57,852 nucleotides of DNA from assembly GCF_000225705.1 (NCBI RefSeq), contig NZ_JH126474.1, positions 40,800 through 98,651 on the forward strand, read 5' to 3'. Source of the DNA: Collinsella tanakaei YIT 12063. Lineage in GTDB: Bacteria; Actinomycetota; Coriobacteriia; Coriobacteriales; Coriobacteriaceae. The notes under the pieces were generated by a model, which saw only the letters and a program-made list of their open reading frames with translations, was not told where the DNA came from and searched no databases. Of the stretch, positions 25,044 through 35,328 are shown in pieces. The number at the start of each line of letters is the position of its first letter. The first letter of the stretch is position 1. The position numbers and the translations under genes are program-made.

Positions 25044-26594
25044 ATGCCCACGGTCGCACAACATTATCTGTCGCATCGCCCGCAGGGGGCGCCGCTTGCC
25101 TCTGTTGGCGCCGAGGAGCTCAATGCTCCCGTGGTGCTCATGGTATCAGGCGGTGCGGACTCAACTGCGCTGTTGCTTATGGCCTGCACATCGAAACTGG
25201 ATGTGGCAGATGGCCGCGGCCGAGCTCGCATCGCGCGGGAGCGCCTGCATGTGCTGCACGTCAACCATCATCTGCGCGGCGACGCGTCGGATGGGGACGA
25301 GGCTTTTGTGCGTGACCTTTGCGCGCGCTACGGCCTTCCCCTTTGCGTGGAGCATGCAACATTCACCCAGCTCGATGGGCAAAACTTAGAGGCTGCCGCC
25401 CGCGAGGTGCGCTACGCCGCCGCCCTCCGCTACGTACGCGATCTGTCCCGAGAGGCCGGGACGCCTCGCTCGGCTGCAAGGATTCTGACAGCGCATACAG
25501 CGAGCGACCGCACGGAGACCTTCTTTATGAACGCGATCAAGGGGTCGGGGCCGGCGGGCCTCTCCAGCATTCCGCGCCGTCGCAACATCATCGTCCGCCC
25601 CCTTATCGATATGACGCATGCGGATTTGGTCCATTACCTCCAGGTGGTCGGTCAGCCATGGCGCGAGGACGAGTCGAACAGCGATACGTCGTATCTGCGA
25701 AATTTCATTCGCCATAAGGTGGTTCCGGTGGCGGCCCAGCGCAACGGGAATCTTGAAAAGACGGTGGGCGCCGCGTGCGACATTTTAGGGGACGAGGATG
25801 CGTTCATGTCCCAGTTGGCGTCCCAGGCGTTTAGGTCTTGCGTGCGTAGGCAGCAAGACGGGCTGGTGGTGCTGGATGCGCGCAGGGTTGCCGCCAGCGA
25901 GATCGCGATCGCCCGCCGCATGGTGCGACTTGCCGTCAAGATGGTCGATCCAGAGGTGCGGTTGGAGATGCGTCACGTCGAGAGCGTTCTTGCTCGCGTG
26001 GGCGCGGGCGAGGGGTCGCTCACGTTGCCGGGCGGCATCGATGCTCGCATGGAATTTGGCGCGCTCTCGTTTAGGACCGCATCTGCGCGCGAGGAGCTGG
26101 TCGCCACGTGGCTGCACGTGCCCGGCATGATTCCCACTGCGAACGAGAGCATTCTGGAGGCGTCTTTGGTGCGCGTTCTCTCCGGCGAGGACCCGCTCGC
26201 TATGGCGCGCGATGTGGATGGCGGGTCACACCGGCGCGCGGTGCTGCTTGATGCCGAGTCTTTGGGTTATGCGGCGCGCGATTTGGAGATGGCGTGTTGC
26301 GACAAGGCATCGTCCAGAAATGCGGCGGACGGACGAGGTCCCAGGCTTTGGGTTGATTCCGCTGCTCCGGGCGACATCATGTGTCCGCTGGGAATGCATG
26401 GACGCACCAAAAAGGTATCGGATATCTTGGGCGCGGCGCGCATTCCAGTGGCTGAGCGCTCCTTGGTACCCGTGGTCCGCACGGCCCCGGCGGGCACGAT
26501 CGTGTGGGTGGCGGGCGTTCGTTTGGACGAGCGTTTTAAGTGCACGCCTGCAACGCGCTTCGCGATCAAGCTCGAGATGCGCCGGGTGGTGTAG
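25044..26594 (+). CDS. tilS: tRNA(Ile)-lysidine synthase
   Basis: This 516-residue protein is TilS, which converts C34 of tRNA-Ile(CAU) to lysidine so that it reads AUA. The N-type ATP-pyrophosphatase loop SGGADS is at 35-40. HVNHHLRG, TAHTASDRTETFFMN and the GLSSIP segment are characteristic, and the C-terminal third carries the tRNA-binding TilS-C domain ending near the LDERFKC stretch. AAGGAGGAGG precedes the ATG. It opens a classic unit with hpt and ftsH in that order. An open frame extends far upstream but overlaps the divergent hydrolase gene and is not used. Confidence 0.92.
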   Translation: MPTVAQHYLSHRPQGAPLASVGAEELNAPVVLMVSGGADSTALLLMACTSKLDVADGRGRARIARERLHVLHVNHHLRGDASDGDEAFVRDLCARYGLPLCVEHATFTQLDGQNLEAAAREVRYAAALRYVRDLSREAGTPRSAARILTAHTASDRTETFFMNAIKGSGPAGLSSIPRRRNIIVRPLIDMTHADLVHYLQVVGQPWREDESNSDTSYLRNFIRHKVVPVAAQRNGNLEKTVGAACDILGDEDAFMSQLASQAFRSCVRRQQDGLVVLDARRVAASEIAIARRMVRLAVKMVDPEVRLEMRHVESVLARVGAGEGSLTLPGGIDARMEFGALSFRTASAREELVATWLHVPGMIPTANESILEASLVRVLSGEDPLAMARDVDGGSHRRAVLLDAESLGYAARDLEMACCDKASSRNAADGRGPRLWVDSAAPGDIMCPLGMHGRTKKVSDILGAARIPVAERSLVPVVRTAPAGTIVWVAGVRLDERFKCTPATRFAIKLEMRRVV

Positions 26595-26768
26595 CGCGGG
26601 GCTTGTGTTGCATGGTTTCAAAAGACGCCATTGCGCCACACTGAGGGGTGCAAAAGAGGACTATGCTGGTAAAATGAACTATTCGCGTAACCTTGGCGGC
26701 GCCATGTGCGGCCGTTCGCCAAAGTGGGTACGCGGTAAGCACGCGCAGCTACCAAAGAAAGGGTTGTC

Positions 26769-27317
26769 ATGGAAGCAATGCATCCGGATGTCGATAGGGT
26801 CCTGTTCAGCAAAGAGGACATCGCTGATATGGTCAAGCGCATGGGCGCTCAGATCAGCAAGGATTACGAGGGCAAGGACCTGGTTCTCATCGCGGTTCTG
26901 CGCGGCGCTGTGGTTTTCATGGGCGATTTGATGCGCGCCATCGACTGCCCGCTCGCCATCGACTTCATGGCCGTTTCCAGCTATGGCGACGGCGCCAAGT
27001 CTTCGGGCATCGTGCGCATCGTCAAGGATCTGGATATCGACATCAAGGGACGCGACGTCCTGATCGTCGAGGATATCCTGGACTCCGGCCTCACGCTCAA
27101 GTACCTCATGAAGAACCTTTCCAGTCGCCACCCCGCCTCCCTTGAGGTCGCTACCTTCCTGTGGAAGGACGTCGAGGGCCGCACCACGGCGATTGATCCC
27201 AAGTATGTAGGAACGCACTGCCCCGACGAGTTTGTTGTGGGTTACGGTCTCGACTTTGCCGAGCGCTATCGCAACCTTCCCTATGTGGGCGTGCTCAAGC
27301 CGGAGGTTTACGCCTAG
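26769..27317 (+). CDS. hpt: Hypoxanthine phosphoribosyltransferase
   Basis: The 182-residue enzyme salvages hypoxanthine and guanine by transferring ribose phosphate from PRPP. The PRPP-binding loop [14 protein letters not shown] is at 97-110, [12 protein letters not shown] near 43-54, and [11 protein letters not shown] (the flexible active-site loop) at 70-80. Size and motifs are normal. It sits between tilS and ftsH, the common order in Gram-positive bacteria. Its stop codon lies one base before the ftsH ATG, so translation is probably coupled. Confidence 0.95.
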   Translation: MEAMHPDVDRVLFSKEDIADMVKRMGAQISKDYEGKDLVLIAVLRGAVVFMGDLMRAIDCPLAIDFMAVSSYGDGAKSSGIVRIVKDLDIDIKGRDVLIVEDILDSGLTLKYLMKNLSSRHPASLEVATFLWKDVEGRTTAIDPKYVGTHCPDEFVVGYGLDFAERYRNLPYVGVLKPEVYA

Positions 27318-27318
27318 G

Positions 27319-29652
27319 ATGTCGTTCAAACACAACTACATCGCCGCTCCTTCCGTTGCCCTCCTTGCCGAGGGCAACGGCTCAAAGAGGGACGAGAACA
27401 ACAAGACTAACCCCGCGCCGCAGCGGGGCAACCAGCGGGAAAAGGCTCCCAACCAGGGCCTTTCCAAGGACGATGATTTGATGGGTCGCTTTGACTGCAT
27501 GTTCCTTGGCGAGAAGCCCGGTGGCGCGGGTTCGGGCGGACCCAAGCGCCCGGGGCGCGGCCCGTCGCGTACCAATTGGCTCTATATGCTGCTTATGTGC
27601 GCCCTGCTTGCCTACGTGTTCTTCAACATGGGCAACGCTATGGGTGGAGGAGGTAAGCCGAGCGAGCTCGCTACCAGCGACTTTGTAAGCGCCGTCAAGG
27701 ACGACCGCGTGGCGAGCGCCACGTATACGGTGGTTGACGGCACGGTGAACGGCACCTATTGGACCTCTGAAAAAGAGGTTGGCGATAAGGATAAGCTCAA
27801 GGAGTTCTCGTCCACATACGTTGGATCGGATTCCCTGGCCGAGCTTATGGCCAAGCACCCGGAGACCACGTATGTGGTGGACACGCACGACCCGGATGCG
27901 CTTATGAACACGCTGCTGGGCCTGCTTCCCACGGTGGTCCTGGTCTTCCTTATGTTCTATTTCATGAGGCAGATGATGGGTGCCAACAACAAGGCCATGC
28001 AGTTTGGCAAGACCAACGCCAAGACCAACGAGGCGACTCGACCCAAGGTGAAGTTCAAGGACGTTGCCGGCATCGATGAGGCGGTCGAGGAGCTTGAGGA
28101 GATCCGCGACTTCCTGAGCGAGCCGGAGCGATTCCGCAAGTTGGGCGCCAAGATTCCGCGCGGCGTGCTGCTGGTTGGCCCTCCGGGTACCGGTAAGACG
28201 CTGCTTGCCAAAGCGGTTGCCGGCGAGGCGGGCGTACCGTTCTTTAGCATTTCCGGCTCGGACTTTGTCGAAATGTTTGTGGGCGTGGGCGCAAGCCGTG
28301 TGCGCGACCTGTTTGCCGAGGCCAAGGCGCAGTCGCCCTCGATTATCTTTATCGATGAGATCGACGCCGTTGGTCGCCAGCGCGGCGCTGGTTTGGGCGG
28401 AGGTCATGACGAGCGCGAGCAGACCCTGAACCAGCTGCTGGTCGAGATGGACGGCTTTGAGGAGACCGAGTCGGTCATCTTGATCGCCGCCACCAACCGC
28501 CCCGACATCCTGGACCCCGCCCTGCTGCGTCCCGGACGCTTCGATCGCCAGATCACCGTGGACCGTCCCGACGTTAAGGGCCGCGAGCAGATCCTGCGCG
28601 TCCATGCGGAGAACAAGCCGTTGGACGAGGACGTGCGCTTTGATAAGCTCGCCCAGCTTACCGTGGGCTTTACCGGCGCCGACTTGGCAAACCTGCTGAA
28701 CGAGGCCGCGCTGCTTGCGGCACGCCGCCGCCGTTCGCTGGTTTCTATGGACGAGATTGAAGAGTCGATGGAGCGCGTCATCGCCGGTCCGGAGCGCAAG
28801 GCGCGCGTGATGAGCCAGAAGGAGCGCACCACCATCGCCTATCACGAGAGCGGTCACGCCCTTGTTGGTCATGTGCTGGACAACGCCGACCCCGTGCACA
28901 AGATCTCGATCATCAGCCGCGGTCAGGCGCTTGGCTACACGCTGCAGCTTCCTAGCGAGGACCACTTCTTGAAGACCAAGAACGAGATGCTTGACGAGCT
29001 TGCGGTCTTCTTGGGCGGTCGCGTGGCCGAGGAACTGATGTGCGACGACATCACGTCCGGCGCGAGCAACGATCTTGAGCGCGCCACCAAGATGGCCCGC
29101 GAAATGGTTACCCGCTTGGGCATGAGCACGGAGCTTGGCACCATGGTCTTTGGCGAGGCCCAGCATCAGGTGTTCCTGGGTCGCGACTACGCCGACCACC
29201 AGGACTACTCCGAGGAGACGGCCCGTCGCATCGACGTCGAGGTCCAGCGCATCATGCGAGAAGCCCATGAGCGAGCGGAGAAGATCCTCGCCGCCCGCCG
29301 CGACCAGCTGGACCTGATGGCCCAGGTGCTGCTTGAGCGCGAGACGGTCGAGGGCGATGCCGTGACTGCCCTGCTTGATAACGAGTGGGATGCCTACCTT
29401 GAGCGCGAGGGAGACATCAAAGCCGCCAAGGAGGAGCGTAACGCCCGTGCCGCCGGTAAGCCCGCACCCCGTCGCCGCCCCCGTCAGAGCGACGAGGAGA
29501 TCGCGGCGGACGCTGCGGCTTTCGCGGAGGCGGCTGTTGCGGCCGAGCTTGAGCACGAGGCCGAGGAGGCTCGCGACCAGAGCGAGCGCGCCGTAGAGAA
29601 TATGGCCGCCGTCGATGCGACCGATGACGTTGAGAAGACGGATCGCGCGTAG
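27319..29652 (+). CDS. ftsH: ATP-dependent zinc metalloprotease FtsH
   Basis: The 777-residue membrane protease degrades damaged membrane proteins and regulators. It has two membrane helices (about 86-104 and 197-216), an AAA domain with Walker A GPPGTGKT (287-294) and Walker B IIFIDEID (342-349), an SRH region, and the zinc site HESGH (509-513). An unusual feature is the roughly 85-residue charged extension before the first helix; most FtsH proteins have fewer than ten residues there. The C-terminal tail is Ala/Glu-rich. The start at 27319 is set by the end of hpt one base earlier and by GGAGG upstream. Confidence 0.96.
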   Translation: MSFKHNYIAAPSVALLAEGNGSKRDENNKTNPAPQRGNQREKAPNQGLSKDDDLMGRFDCMFLGEKPGGAGSGGPKRPGRGPSRTNWLYMLLMCALLAYVFFNMGNAMGGGGKPSELATSDFVSAVKDDRVASATYTVVDGTVNGTYWTSEKEVGDKDKLKEFSSTYVGSDSLAELMAKHPETTYVVDTHDPDALMNTLLGLLPTVVLVFLMFYFMRQMMGANNKAMQFGKTNAKTNEATRPKVKFKDVAGIDEAVEELEEIRDFLSEPERFRKLGAKIPRGVLLVGPPGTGKTLLAKAVAGEAGVPFFSISGSDFVEMFVGVGASRVRDLFAEAKAQSPSIIFIDEIDAVGRQRGAGLGGGHDEREQTLNQLLVEMDGFEETESVILIAATNRPDILDPALLRPGRFDRQITVDRPDVKGREQILRVHAENKPLDEDVRFDKLAQLTVGFTGADLANLLNEAALLAARRRRSLVSMDEIEESMERVIAGPERKARVMSQKERTTIAYHESGHALVGHVLDNADPVHKISIISRGQALGYTLQLPSEDHFLKTKNEMLDELAVFLGGRVAEELMCDDITSGASNDLERATKMAREMVTRLGMSTELGTMVFGEAQHQVFLGRDYADHQDYSEETARRIDVEVQRIMREAHERAEKILAARRDQLDLMAQVLLERETVEGDAVTALLDNEWDAYLEREGDIKAAKEERNARAAGKPAPRRRPRQSDEEIAADAAAFAEAAVAAELEHEAEEARDQSERAVENMAAVDATDDVEKTDRA

Positions 29653-29691
29653 CGGCGAAAAATAATACTTCCCCCCATGCGGGGCAATCAG

Positions 29692-29720
29692 AGCGGGTTC
29701 GCAGATGTGGACCCGCTTTT
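29692..29720 (+). terminator. ftsH terminator
   Basis: AGCGGGT pairs with ACCCGCT around a twelve-base loop, followed by TTTT. Confidence 0.75.
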
Positions 29721-29775
29721 GCTATATTGAGGGAGTCTCTATGGTGGGGCGCTTGTACTGAAGGGAAGGGGCCGC

Positions 29776-30600
29776 ATGGCTGGATTTATCTCTCGCGCTA
29801 AGGAGACCATGCGCAGCAAGCGCGCGGAGCAGCCTGTGGTCTTTGTGCTGTACTTTGTGTTGCGCGCGCTGGTGCTTGTCACGCTTGTTCGCTCGGCGTT
29901 TTTGGGTCACTACGAGCACATGATGCTGTGCGTGCTTACCCTGGTGCTATTGTTGGTGCCATCGCTGATCGAGCACACGCTGGACATCGAGCTGCCGGAC
30001 TTGCTTGAGTCGATCATCTTGCTGTTCATCTTTGCGGCGGAGATTTTGGGCGAGATCGACGCTTTCTACATTCGCATTCCGTTTTGGGATACCATCCTGC
30101 ACACCACGTGGGGGTTCCTGTGCGCGGGTATTGGCTTTGCGTTGTTTGATATTCTCAATCGCAGCGACTCGTCCAAAATCAAATTGACACCTCTATATAT
30201 GGCCGTATCCGCAGTGGCGTTCTCTATGTGCATTGGCGCGTGCTGGGAGATCTTTGAGTACCTGGCTGACTCCTTCATTGGCGTGGACATGCAGAAGGAC
30301 ACGCTGGTGCAGACCATCAACACGGTGTGGCTCGACCCTACCAACTCCAACGTCACCATACCGGTGCGCGATATCGTCTCAACTCAGATTACGCTGGCGT
30401 CCGGCGAGGTTATCCAGATTCCCGGCGGCTACCTGGACATTGGCATCCACGATTCCATGGCGGATCTTATTGTCAACCTTATTGGCGCGCTGGTGTTTGC
30501 CGTCATTGGATTCGCCTACGTTAAGACGCGCGACAGCAACTCGTTAGCAGCGCGTTTCATTCCGCGGGTTCGCGAATCGCGCGACCGCAAACAGGTATGA
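29776..30600 (+). CDS. YjdF-like integral membrane protein
   Basis: The 274-residue protein has about six membrane helices and the stretch FWDTILHTTWGFLCAG followed by CWEIFEYLADSF, features of the DUF2238/YjdF membrane family. The function of that family is not known. It has its own unit between the ftsH terminator and the aminotransferase gene, with GAAGGGAAGGGG ahead of the ATG. A basic cytoplasmic N-terminus and a basic C-terminus are consistent with positive-inside topology. Confidence 0.72.
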   Translation: MAGFISRAKETMRSKRAEQPVVFVLYFVLRALVLVTLVRSAFLGHYEHMMLCVLTLVLLLVPSLIEHTLDIELPDLLESIILLFIFAAEILGEIDAFYIRIPFWDTILHTTWGFLCAGIGFALFDILNRSDSSKIKLTPLYMAVSAVAFSMCIGACWEIFEYLADSFIGVDMQKDTLVQTINTVWLDPTNSNVTIPVRDIVSTQITLASGEVIQIPGGYLDIGIHDSMADLIVNLIGALVFAVIGFAYVKTRDSNSLAARFIPRVRESRDRKQV

Positions 30601-30627
30601 TTTTTCCCGTATGCGAAAGGGGGAATC

Positions 30628-31809
30628 ATGATCAACCAGACCATGTACCAGCGCGGCGCCGAAAGCTCGGTGATCCGCGAGATCTTTACCTATGCTTGCG
30701 AGCGCAAAGAGCAGATTGGTGCCCAGAACGTATTTGACTTTAGCCTGGGCAACCCGTCTGTGCCGGCGCCCGCCGCCGTGCGCGATTCCATTGAGCACTC
30801 TTTGGCTCAACTTACCAGCGAGCAGCTTCACGGCTACACGCCTGCCCCCGGCCTGCCCGCCACGCGCGCGGCCGTCGCGGCATCGCTCAACCGCCGTTTT
30901 GGCACCACGTATGCGGCTAAGGACGTCTTTATGACCGTGGGTGCTGCGGCGTCTGTTTCCTGCTCGCTTCACGCTCTGGTGAATCCGGGCGAGGAGGTCA
31001 TTGTGATCGCCCCGTTCTTTCCCGAGTACCGCGTGTGGATTGAAAACGCCGGCGCCGTCTGCCGCGAGGTCCTGGCGGATCAGGAGACCTTCCAGATCGA
31101 CGTAGCGGCCGTGCGCGACGCGATTACCCCCAATACCGCGGCGGTCATTATCGACTCGCCCAACAACCCCACCGGCGCCGTCTACACCCGTGAGAACCTG
31201 GAGGCGCTCGCCATGGTGCTGTCCCAGGCTAACGGCGCGCGCGAGCAGCCTATCTTTTTGATTTCGGACGAGCCGTACCGCGAGGTGGTGTACGGCGCGG
31301 AGGTTCCCTGGGTTCCGTCCATCTACGAGCATACGGTGGTGTGCTATTCCTACTCAAAGTCGCTCTCGTTGCCGGGCGAGCGCGTTGGCTGGATCTTGGT
31401 GCCAAACACTATGCCGCTGGCGGATCAGATTATGCCCGCTGTCGCCGGCGCCGCCCGCTGCCTTGGCTTTGTTTGCGCACCGGCCCTGTTCCAGCGCGTT
31501 GTGACGGACTGCGTGGACGAGCCGGCAGACGTTGAGGCCTACGCGCGCAACCGCGAGACCCTCACCCGCGCGCTTACCGAGTACGGCTACACCTACGTTG
31601 AGCCGGACGGCGCGTTCTACTTGTGGGTTCGCGCGCTCGAGGACGATGCGGAGGCCTTCTGCGAGCGTGCGCGCACGTTTGAGCTGCTGCCCGTTCCGTC
31701 TAATAGCTTTGGCGTTCCGGGCTGGATTCGCATTGGCTACTGCGTGAGCCATGAGACCATCGAGCGCTCCCTGCCCGCGTGGAAGGCCCTGGCGGATACA
31801 TACAAATAG
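30628..31809 (+). CDS. Class I/II pyridoxal-phosphate aminotransferase
   Basis: This 393-residue protein is a fold-type I aminotransferase of the aspartate aminotransferase superfamily. The PLP-binding lysine is Lys244 in SYSKSLSLPGERVGW. SPNNPTGAVY and the SDEPYREVVY motif are the expected cofactor-site blocks, and RIGYC provides the substrate carboxylate arginine. Substrate specificity cannot be read from these motifs, and no biosynthetic genes surround it. It starts 27 bases after the YjdF-like gene with AAAGGGGGAATC upstream, so the two may share a message. Confidence 0.9.
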   Translation: MINQTMYQRGAESSVIREIFTYACERKEQIGAQNVFDFSLGNPSVPAPAAVRDSIEHSLAQLTSEQLHGYTPAPGLPATRAAVAASLNRRFGTTYAAKDVFMTVGAAASVSCSLHALVNPGEEVIVIAPFFPEYRVWIENAGAVCREVLADQETFQIDVAAVRDAITPNTAAVIIDSPNNPTGAVYTRENLEALAMVLSQANGAREQPIFLISDEPYREVVYGAEVPWVPSIYEHTVVCYSYSKSLSLPGERVGWILVPNTMPLADQIMPAVAGAARCLGFVCAPALFQRVVTDCVDEPADVEAYARNRETLTRALTEYGYTYVEPDGAFYLWVRALEDDAEAFCERARTFELLPVPSNSFGVPGWIRIGYCVSHETIERSLPAWKALADTYK

Positions 31810-31834
31810 ACCGCATGTCTGCGGTAGCGCAGTG

Positions 31835-31874
31835 AAGCGCGGGAGATCTTGAATCAAGGTTCCCGCGCTTTTTT
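31835..31874 (+). terminator. Terminator after the aminotransferase gene
   Basis: AAGCGCGGGA pairs with TCCCGCGCTT around a loop of about 16 bases, followed by a T-run. Confidence 0.85.
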
Positions 31875-31966
31875 GATGCTTGGCCGCCGCTTGGCTTTGG
31901 GGCTGCATCTGCTTTGAGCATGTGTCGACTATGAGATAAGGTATCAAGGGTGAAGAAGGAGGAAGA

Positions 31967-32788
31967 ATGCCCTACCAGATAACGTGCGACATTCATACCC
32001 ATACGTTATTTTCGCGCCATGCGTACTCGACCATTATGGAAAACCTGGTAGCCGCGCGCGATGCGGGCCTGCAGGTGCTGGGGTCTGCCGATCACTTTAG
32101 CGACATGCTTTTTACCCAGCAGGACATCCGCAACTTCCAGTATTTTCTCAACGTGGACGTCTGGCCGCGTAAAAAAGATGGTGTGGTGCTGCTCCGCGGC
32201 GCAGAGGCTGACATCGTGTCGCTTGACGGACATCTGTTTGGAATGGATATCCCGTGCCACCACAGTATCGCCGATACCAAGGGCGAACCTACGGCCAACC
32301 TCTTTAAACGCGTGACGGGTGGGTTGGATTACATTGTCGCCAGCGTGCACAGCCGCGCGTTTGCCAAAGGCGCAACCATAGAGCAGGCCACGCAGATGTA
32401 TCTCAACGTGTTGGCGCAGCCCAAGGTGTTCGTGTTGGGGCATGTGGGCCGGGCGGGCGTGCCGTTTGACTTGGATGCCGTGCTTACCGCCGCGCGCGAT
32501 TCCCATAAGCTGATCGAGATCAACGAGCACAGCTTAGAGGTTGATCGGTCCGGCAAGATCACCCGGGCCTGCCGCGATATCGCCCAGCGCTGCGCGGAGC
32601 TGGGCGTTGGCATCACGGTTTCGACCGACGCGCACATCTCTTCCGATATCGGTCGCTTCTCACAAGCACCCGCCATGTTGGAGGAGATAGGTTTTCCGCA
32701 GGGGCTCATTGTGAACCGCAGTGCCGAATCCCTGCTCGAGCACATGGCCCTCGCAGGTGTCTGCGACCTGCGCGCCCTGCTCAATTAA
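31967..32788 (+). CDS. PHP-domain phosphoesterase
   Basis: The 273-residue protein is a PHP-domain metal-dependent phosphoesterase related to the YcdX/PolX-type group. Metal ligands are visible in DIHTHTLFS (His10, His12), SADHFSD, RGAEADI, ASVHSR, LGHVGR and STDAHIS. Such proteins hydrolyse phosphomonoesters in the cytoplasm; the substrate is unknown. It stands alone, with AGGAGGAAGA before the ATG. Confidence 0.85.
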   Translation: MPYQITCDIHTHTLFSRHAYSTIMENLVAARDAGLQVLGSADHFSDMLFTQQDIRNFQYFLNVDVWPRKKDGVVLLRGAEADIVSLDGHLFGMDIPCHHSIADTKGEPTANLFKRVTGGLDYIVASVHSRAFAKGATIEQATQMYLNVLAQPKVFVLGHVGRAGVPFDLDAVLTAARDSHKLIEINEHSLEVDRSGKITRACRDIAQRCAELGVGITVSTDAHISSDIGRFSQAPAMLEEIGFPQGLIVNRSAESLLEHMALAGVCDLRALLN

Positions 32789-32959
32789 TGTTTGGACGAG
32801 AATAAAGAGGGTTTCGCCCCCAGCGGCGCTCGCGTATTATCAAGGGGTTTAACAAGTGTTTTAACAGTAGGTGGTCAGCGGCGCTTGGCGGTTGCAACCG
32901 ATTGACTGCAACCATCACCGACGCCGCCCCTGCTGCCGTTTGCGAAAGGACTCGTCCAA

Positions 32960-33556
32960 ATGCTCAAGCGAACCCTGCAAGAAGACCTCGACCGCGCCGT
33001 AGCCTTTCACGGTCATCTGTGCGGAGGCCAGATGATTGGCACCCGCATGGCCCGCCTTGCGCTGGAGTACTTCCACATTGAGGATGCGGACACGTATCGC
33101 GACCTTATCGCATTTGTGGAGTGCGATCGCTGCCTGGCAGACGCCGTGGTGTCCGTCGCTCACTGCCATCTGGGCAAGCGCCGCCTCAAGTGGTATGACT
33201 ACGGCATCATGTCGGCGAGCTTCTACGATATCGCCAGCGGCAAGGCCATTCGCATCTCCCAGCGCCAAGACGTTCCCCGCTGCCCTAAGGGCGAGGACGT
33301 GGTTGCGTTTTTCAACCAGTTCAGCGATGCCGAGCTGTTTCACGTGCACGAGGTCGAGCTGCCCGACTTCATGGAGTACGACCTGCCGGGCAAGCCCCGC
33401 AAAACCCAGATCTGCGAGACATGTGGCGAGCGCGTGCATGACGGCCGCGGCGTCGAGAAGGATGGCCATGTGTACTGCAAGCGCTGCGCCGGCGAGCACG
33501 TCTACTACGTAGAGGGCGCCGAGCTTACCGCCGAGCAGATCGCCGCGGGCGTGTAG
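32960..33556 (+). CDS. FmdE-family protein with C-terminal zinc finger
   Basis: The 198-residue protein has an FmdE domain (formylmethanofuran dehydrogenase subunit E-like) with FHGHLCGGQMIGTRMA at residues 16-31 and C55-x2-C58. A C-terminal CxxC...CxxC zinc finger (C152, C155, C173, C176) follows. In bacteria without methanofuran, FmdE-like proteins are found near molybdenum or tungsten enzymes and may help their cofactor handling. No such enzyme gene is adjacent, although an AOR-family enzyme lies 23 kb away. CGAAAGGA precedes the start. The family call is firm and the role is open. Confidence 0.85.
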   Translation: MLKRTLQEDLDRAVAFHGHLCGGQMIGTRMARLALEYFHIEDADTYRDLIAFVECDRCLADAVVSVAHCHLGKRRLKWYDYGIMSASFYDIASGKAIRISQRQDVPRCPKGEDVVAFFNQFSDAELFHVHEVELPDFMEYDLPGKPRKTQICETCGERVHDGRGVEKDGHVYCKRCAGEHVYYVEGAELTAEQIAAGV

Positions 33557-33627
33557 CCGCACTATTTCCAAACTAGCCATACGGTTTGCAAGCGAGCGGT
33601 CGCGGTGTGGCGCGGTCCCTCTTCGAA

Positions 33628-33651
33628 CCGCACTAACGCATTATTTGACCA
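33628..33651 (+). repeat. 24-nt dispersed repeat, unit 1
   Basis: The unit reads CCGCACTAACGC then ATTATTTGACCA. It matches the family consensus (CCGCACTAACGC then ATTATTTGACAC) at 22 or more positions. Confidence 0.8.
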
Positions 33652-33656
33652 AACCT

Positions 33657-33680
33657 CCGCACTAACTCATTTTTTGACAC
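33657..33680 (+). repeat. 24-nt dispersed repeat, unit 2
   Basis: The unit reads CCGCACTAACTC then ATTTTTTGACAC. It is a direct copy starting 29 bases after unit 1. Confidence 0.8.
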
Positions 33681-33954
33681 GCCCGTCCTCCGGGCCGCCT
33701 TCCCATCTGCCATCCCGTACTGCCCTCCGCCCTGCCTTCTCGCACGCCGCTCACGCACGCCGCCCGCACGCCTCGCCCCCGCAAGCCGCCTTGCACTGCG
33801 AAACCTTATGAAAATGTAAGCGTCTGCCCACGCTCGCTCCATGACCGCTTGATATCCTCAGCGCTAACGGTAGGACAAGAAGCCTGCAGGTAAGATTGCG
33901 CTGATGCGGCGCCGGCGTTGTTGCGCCTGCGCATGTGCGCGAGGGGAGGCGAAC

Positions 33955-35328
33955 ATGGCAGAACACCACACGGCGCTCGCGGCGGTGCGAGCCGGTTTGC
34001 GCCGGCTTACGTTGGTGGCGTTGCTCATGCTCGCCGTGGGCGTATCGGCTTTCGCGTTCATGCTCATGTATCGCCATGTGCAAGAGACCCGGGGCGAGGG
34101 TGCGATCGATTCTCCGTCAGCGCTTGAGACCGTCTATGCAGACAACGTTCCGGCGTCCGGGCGCTTCACCAAGCAGATCGCGTTAACGTGCTTTGGCGCA
34201 ACGGGCACTACGGATCGCGACACAGAAGTGACCAGCGACCTGCTGTGGGACGATTCCTGGTTCTTTAACGATCCCGCCCAATACAACCATGAGCTGGCGC
34301 GCGCGGCGTTGACGCTCTCGACGCTGGCGTACTCGGAATCCGCCTACTACCAAGACGCGGACAACAATCTGCCCTACATGGAAAATGCCCTCCATGAGCT
34401 TGGGTTCTTTGAAGTGTCAACCGAGTCGTACAGATATCGTAGCCAGGTGGTGGACGAGCTGCTCGACGTGGTGACCCAGCAGTCGGACGGCATCGCCTAC
34501 ACGCTTGCTCGCAAGCAGGTCATGGACGGCGACGATAACGAGCGCGAGCTAATCGCCGTGGCGATACGCGGTAGTTATGGTTCTGAGTGGCTCAGCAACT
34601 TCAACCTCACGGACGCCCAGGCTTCAAGCGCGGCAGCATCGCTCGCGGCAGAGCGCGAAGACGACCATAGCGGCTACCTTGCCGCTGCGATGGAGATTGC
34701 GGACGAACTCGAGTTGTGGCGCCGCGAGGCGTATGCGCGCGGCCATAAGGTATCGATCCTTCTGTGCGGTCACAGTCGCGGCGGCGCGGCGGCAGGCGTG
34801 CTCGCCGCCATGCTCGATGACCAGCAGGAGTCCGCAAGCGGCGCGGCAGCTGCCGGATTCTCGGCGGGCGAGGGGGACAATATCTATGCCTATACCTTCG
34901 CGTCACCTAGAACCACGGTTAGCGCCAGCAATTCGGCTCTGCGCTACGCCAACATCTTCAACATCTTGAACCCCGCCGATCCCGTCACCAAGTTGCCCTT
35001 GGAGACCTGGGGCTACCAGCGCTACGGCGTCGACATCTGGCTTCCATCTGTGGACGAGGAAGGGTTTGAGGAGCGCCACACCGCCATGCGGAGTGCGTTC
35101 ACAAAGCTGACGGGCGACAAGAGCACATATGATCCGCAGGTAGAGACCGTTATGGATGATCTTGTTGAAGAGCTGGGACGCTCCATCCCCACGGCGGATG
35201 CGCTTATGACGCCGGTGGGCGTCGCCACGCTGGCGGGAACCTGCGCGCTCTGGCTCGATCCAACGACGCTTCTGCTGGGACACTATCCCAGCGTCTACAT
35301 GGCATGGATGCAAACGGTTGACTGGTAA
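33955..35328 (+). CDS. Membrane-anchored class 3 lipase-like alpha/beta hydrolase
   Basis: The 457-residue protein has an N-terminal hydrophobic segment (about 18-39), so it is exported or anchored, and a class 3 lipase domain. The nucleophile motif GHSRGG places Ser274 as the catalytic serine. Asp near DPVTKLP and a downstream His are possible partners. Substrate and true esterase activity are unknown. The start at 33955 is preferred over 33904 because GAGGGGAGG lies six bases upstream and the earlier extension is a run of Arg and Cys. It is convergent with rlmD. Confidence 0.8.
   Translation: MAEHHTALAAVRAGLRRLTLVALLMLAVGVSAFAFMLMYRHVQETRGEGAIDSPSALETVYADNVPASGRFTKQIALTCFGATGTTDRDTEVTSDLLWDDSWFFNDPAQYNHELARAALTLSTLAYSESAYYQDADNNLPYMENALHELGFFEVSTESYRYRSQVVDELLDVVTQQSDGIAYTLARKQVMDGDDNERELIAVAIRGSYGSEWLSNFNLTDAQASSAAASLAAEREDDHSGYLAAAMEIADELELWRREAYARGHKVSILLCGHSRGGAAAGVLAAMLDDQQESASGAAAAGFSAGEGDNIYAYTFASPRTTVSASNSALRYANIFNILNPADPVTKLPLETWGYQRYGVDIWLPSVDEEGFEERHTAMRSAFTKLTGDKSTYDPQVETVMDDLVEELGRSIPTADALMTPVGVATLAGTCALWLDPTTLLLGHYPSVYMAWMQTVDW

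Larger units (their letters stand above)
33557..33954. other. Intergenic region with two 24-nt repeat units
   Basis: Nearly 400 bases without a convincing gene follow the FmdE-like gene. It carries two direct copies of the 24-nt repeat (33628-33651 and 33657-33680), then a C-rich stretch that reads open in several frames but has no protein character. Confidence 0.6.
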
